From positions 66,712-130,711 of the forward strand of contig JAUNHA010000001.1 in NCBI GenBank assembly GCA_030524135.1: a DNA stretch of 64,000 nt. The letters are read 5' to 3'. Under the pieces are notes generated by a model. The model searched no databases. It had not been told where the DNA came from and saw nothing but the letters and a program-made list of their open reading frames with translations. The translations under genes were made by a program, and so were the position numbers. The stretch comes from Eubacteriales bacterium. Its GTDB lineage: Bacteria > Bacillota > Clostridia > Lachnospirales > Lachnospiraceae. Numbering within the stretch: the first letter of the stretch is position 1; the number at the start of each line of letters is the position of its first letter. This document shows, piece by piece, positions 62,498-64,000 of this stretch.

Positions 62498-63496
62498 ATG
62501 AGCAGTTTCATTGAGAAAATCAAAGAAAGAGCAAGAGCAGACAAGAAGACGATCGTTCTTCCGGAATCCATGGACAGAAGAACCTGGGAGGCCGCTGAAA
62601 AGGTTCTTAAGGAAGGAATCGCAAACCTGATCATCATCGGTACGCCTGAGGATATCGGAAACCATGCAGATGGACTGGATGTATCGGGTGCAACCGTGAT
62701 CAATCCGCAGACCTATGAGAAGACGGAGGACTATATCAACCTCCTTTATGAAATTCGTAAAGCAAAGGGCATGACCCTTGAAGATGCAAGAAAGATCGTG
62801 CTGAGCGACTATACCTACTATGGCTGCCTGATGATCAAGAACGGCGATGCTGACGGTATGGTATCCGGCGCATGTCATTCTACTGCAAATACGCTCCGTC
62901 CGTGCCTGCAGGTGATCAAGACGAAGCCGGGCACAAAGCTCGTATCTGCATTTTTCCTGATGAGTGTTCCGGACTGTGAGTTCGGCGACAACGGAACCTT
63001 TGTATTCTCTGACTGCGGACTGAACCAGAATCCGACGGCGGAAGAACTGGCAGCGATTGCCGGATCCTCTGCAGAGAGCTTCAGACTTCTGACAGGCGAG
63101 GAGCCGAAGGTGGCAATGCTTTCCTATTCCACGATGGGATCTGCAAAGCATGACGACGTTACGAAGGTACAGGAAGCGACGAAGATCGCGAAGGAACAGT
63201 ATCCGGACATCCTGCTTGACGGAGAGCTTCAGCTTGATGCAGCCATCGTTCCGAGCGTCGGAGAGTTCAAGGCACCGGGAAGCCCGGTAGCAGGACATGC
63301 AAATACCCTTATTTTCCCGAACCTTGACGCCGGAAATATCGGCTACAAGCTCGTACAGAGACTTGCGAAGGCAGAGGCTTACGGCCCGGTATGCCAGGGT
63401 ATCGCAGCTCCGGTCAATGACCTTTCAAGAGGCTGCTTCTCGGATGATATCGTAGGCGTGGTTGCAATTACCGCAGTTCAGGCACAGGCGAAATAA
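62498..63496 (+). CDS. pta: Phosphate acetyltransferase
   Basis: Converts acetyl-CoA and phosphate to acetyl phosphate and back. 332 residues, the short Firmicutes form without the N-terminal DRTGG domain. Signatures are KTIVLPESMDRRTWEAA at the N-terminus, ADGMVSGACHSTANTLRP in the centre, and the LIFPNLDAGNIGYKLVQRLAKAEAYGPVCQGIAAPVNDLSRGC tail. Because glycine reductase yields acetyl phosphate, this enzyme would pass that carbon to acetyl-CoA when not used by acetate kinase (no ackA in the window). GAAAGGAG precedes the ATG. Confidence 0.95.
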   Translation: MSSFIEKIKERARADKKTIVLPESMDRRTWEAAEKVLKEGIANLIIIGTPEDIGNHADGLDVSGATVINPQTYEKTEDYINLLYEIRKAKGMTLEDARKIVLSDYTYYGCLMIKNGDADGMVSGACHSTANTLRPCLQVIKTKPGTKLVSAFFLMSVPDCEFGDNGTFVFSDCGLNQNPTAEELAAIAGSSAESFRLLTGEEPKVAMLSYSTMGSAKHDDVTKVQEATKIAKEQYPDILLDGELQLDAAIVPSVGEFKAPGSPVAGHANTLIFPNLDAGNIGYKLVQRLAKAEAYGPVCQGIAAPVNDLSRGCFSDDIVGVVAITAVQAQAK

Positions 63497-63559
63497 ATAA
63501 GACTTTTAATAAGACTTTTGCAGCTTGATTTGTCTGTTTTGGCGCTAAATCTTTGGTAG

Positions 63560-63588
63560 TTGCGAAATGACAGAATATGTGATATAAA
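63560..63588 (+). promoter_or_regulatory. Promoter for tRNA-Leu
   Basis: TTGCGA, 17 bases, TATAAA. A TAAGGCTGA/TCAGCCTTA hairpin (63591-63630) lies between it and the tRNA, so it may be part of the transcript leader or a terminator for pta. Confidence 0.45.
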
Positions 63589-63636
63589 TATAAGGCTGAC
63601 GCGTAACTGAAATAGTTTCGCTCAGCCTTATCATTT

Positions 63637-63716
63637 GCCGCTGTGGCGGAATTGGCAGACGCACTTGACTCAAAATCAAGCGGGAAACCATGCCGGTTCG
63701 AGTCCGGCCAGCGGCA
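63637..63716 (+). tRNA. tRNA-Leu (CAA)
   Basis: Acceptor GCCGCTG pairs with CAGCGGC. Anticodon stem CTTGA/TCAAG encloses loop CTCAAAA with anticodon CAA. A short class II variable arm follows, then T loop TTCGAGT; discriminator A. Length 80. Confidence 0.9.
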
Positions 63717-63754
63717 TTTTTTATTGCAGAAAGCAGAATATATATGATGAATGG

Positions 63755-63779
63755 AAGCCCTTGTTGCAGGGCTTTTTTT
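63755..63779 (+). terminator. Terminator after tRNA-Leu
   Basis: AAGCCCT pairs with AGGGCTT across six bases, then five or more T. The gap from here to 63963 holds a perfect 12-bp palindrome at 63869-63880 (ACTATGCATAGT) and nothing else recognised. Confidence 0.85.
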
Positions 63780-63963
63780 GATGTCAAAAAATTGTGCCTT
63801 TATATAGCAAAATCCGATAACGAAGTATTTGTATCCACTATTGGACAGGGTCTTATTGAGATAGTATAACTATGCATAGTAGATGAGTATGGTCTGAGAA
63901 GGACACACCTGAAGAAGGTCATCCGGAGAATATAATTAATTTCTATTGGGGAACGGAGGAAAT

Positions 63964-64000
63964 ATGTTAGACATTCAGTACGATATCGTAGGCTCTTTTT
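63964..64000 (+). CDS. Start of a MetE-like (cobalamin-independent methionine synthase family) gene, 3' truncated
   Basis: Only twelve codons are in the window: MLDIQYDIVGSF. A strong ribosome site (GGAGGA at 63956) precedes the ATG. The HVGSF-like string near the start is how the short C-terminal-type MetE homologues of Firmicutes begin. The assignment is tentative because the gene continues beyond the window edge. Confidence 0.45.
   Translation, partial: MLDIQYDIVGSF

Noticed and set aside
63496-63519. Tandem copy of AATAAGACTTTT after pta
   Set aside because: Just two copies of a 12-mer with no further structure; likely a small slippage duplication.

Overview
The window looks like the chromosome of an anaerobic Clostridia, most likely a Lachnospiraceae relative. 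This rests on Gram-positive ribosome binding sites, Thr/Ser/Ala-rich lipoprotein leaders, a Stickland-type glycine reductase system and a GlnK/GlnL-like two-component pair. No phage, insertion sequence, rRNA or CRISPR array was seen. The theme from start to end is amino-acid reduction and selenium.

Layout. 1-7.3 kb: a first reductase locus with a truncated NSS symporter, two GrdX paralogues, a TetR regulator, a His/Thr-rich leader ORF, a GrdE/G/I-type proprotein, a GrdB/F/H-type selenoprotein and a YkvI-like transporter. 7.3-14 kb: tRNA-Pro, tRNA-Glu, an oligopeptide ABC importer (five genes) and tRNA-Thr. 14-18.2 kb: sensor kinase, response regulator and alanine/glycine:cation symporter. 18.2-22 kb, mostly minus strand: a flavin-reductase remnant, a PTS-IIC-like permease, selD (itself a selenoprotein) and an AAA+/Fis regulator that lacks the GAFTGA loop. 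22.4-29.8 kb: the glycine reductase operon grdE-grdB-trxB-trxA-grdA plus a fused grdC-grdD. 29.9-37.3 kb: selenium supply and decoding (selC, selA, selB, yedE, a TusA-like gene, a DUF3343 gene, a cysteine desulfurase-like gene, yedF).

37.4-51.6 kb is an accessory island around a radical SAM protein that ends in a selenocysteine motif. It holds VTT membrane proteins, one fused to a DUF2064 transferase, a CCG-domain Fe-S oxidoreductase, a CMD-family peroxidase-like protein, a C_GCAxxG_C_C protein, a YnjBCD-like ABC transporter, a nucleoside hydrolase, a family-2 glycosyltransferase, an APH-type phosphotransferase, a small ferredoxin, an AEC permease and a rhodanese lipoprotein. 51.7-54.3 kb, minus strand: thioredoxin-like protein, G3E GTPase, ArsP-like permease and ArsR repressor. 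54.5-64 kb: housekeeping genes (topoisomerase IV B and A, topoisomerase III, a left-handed beta-helix protein, upp, pta, tRNA-Leu) and the first codons of a MetE-like gene.

How it fits together (inference): peptides and Gly/Ala enter through Opp, NSS, AGCS and YkvI-type carriers. Glycine and a second methylated or modified substrate are reduced by two component-B sets that share GrdA and GrdCD, with electrons from TrxB/TrxA. The acetyl phosphate formed can be interconverted with acetyl-CoA by Pta. Sec for the five UGA-containing genes seen here (two GrdB types, GrdA, SelD, the radical SAM protein) is made by SelD/SelA/selC and inserted by SelB, all encoded within 12 kb of the reductase genes. 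The 37-54 kb island is the least explained part. Its gene set suggests a sugar- or nucleoside-linked selenium or arsenic product pathway.
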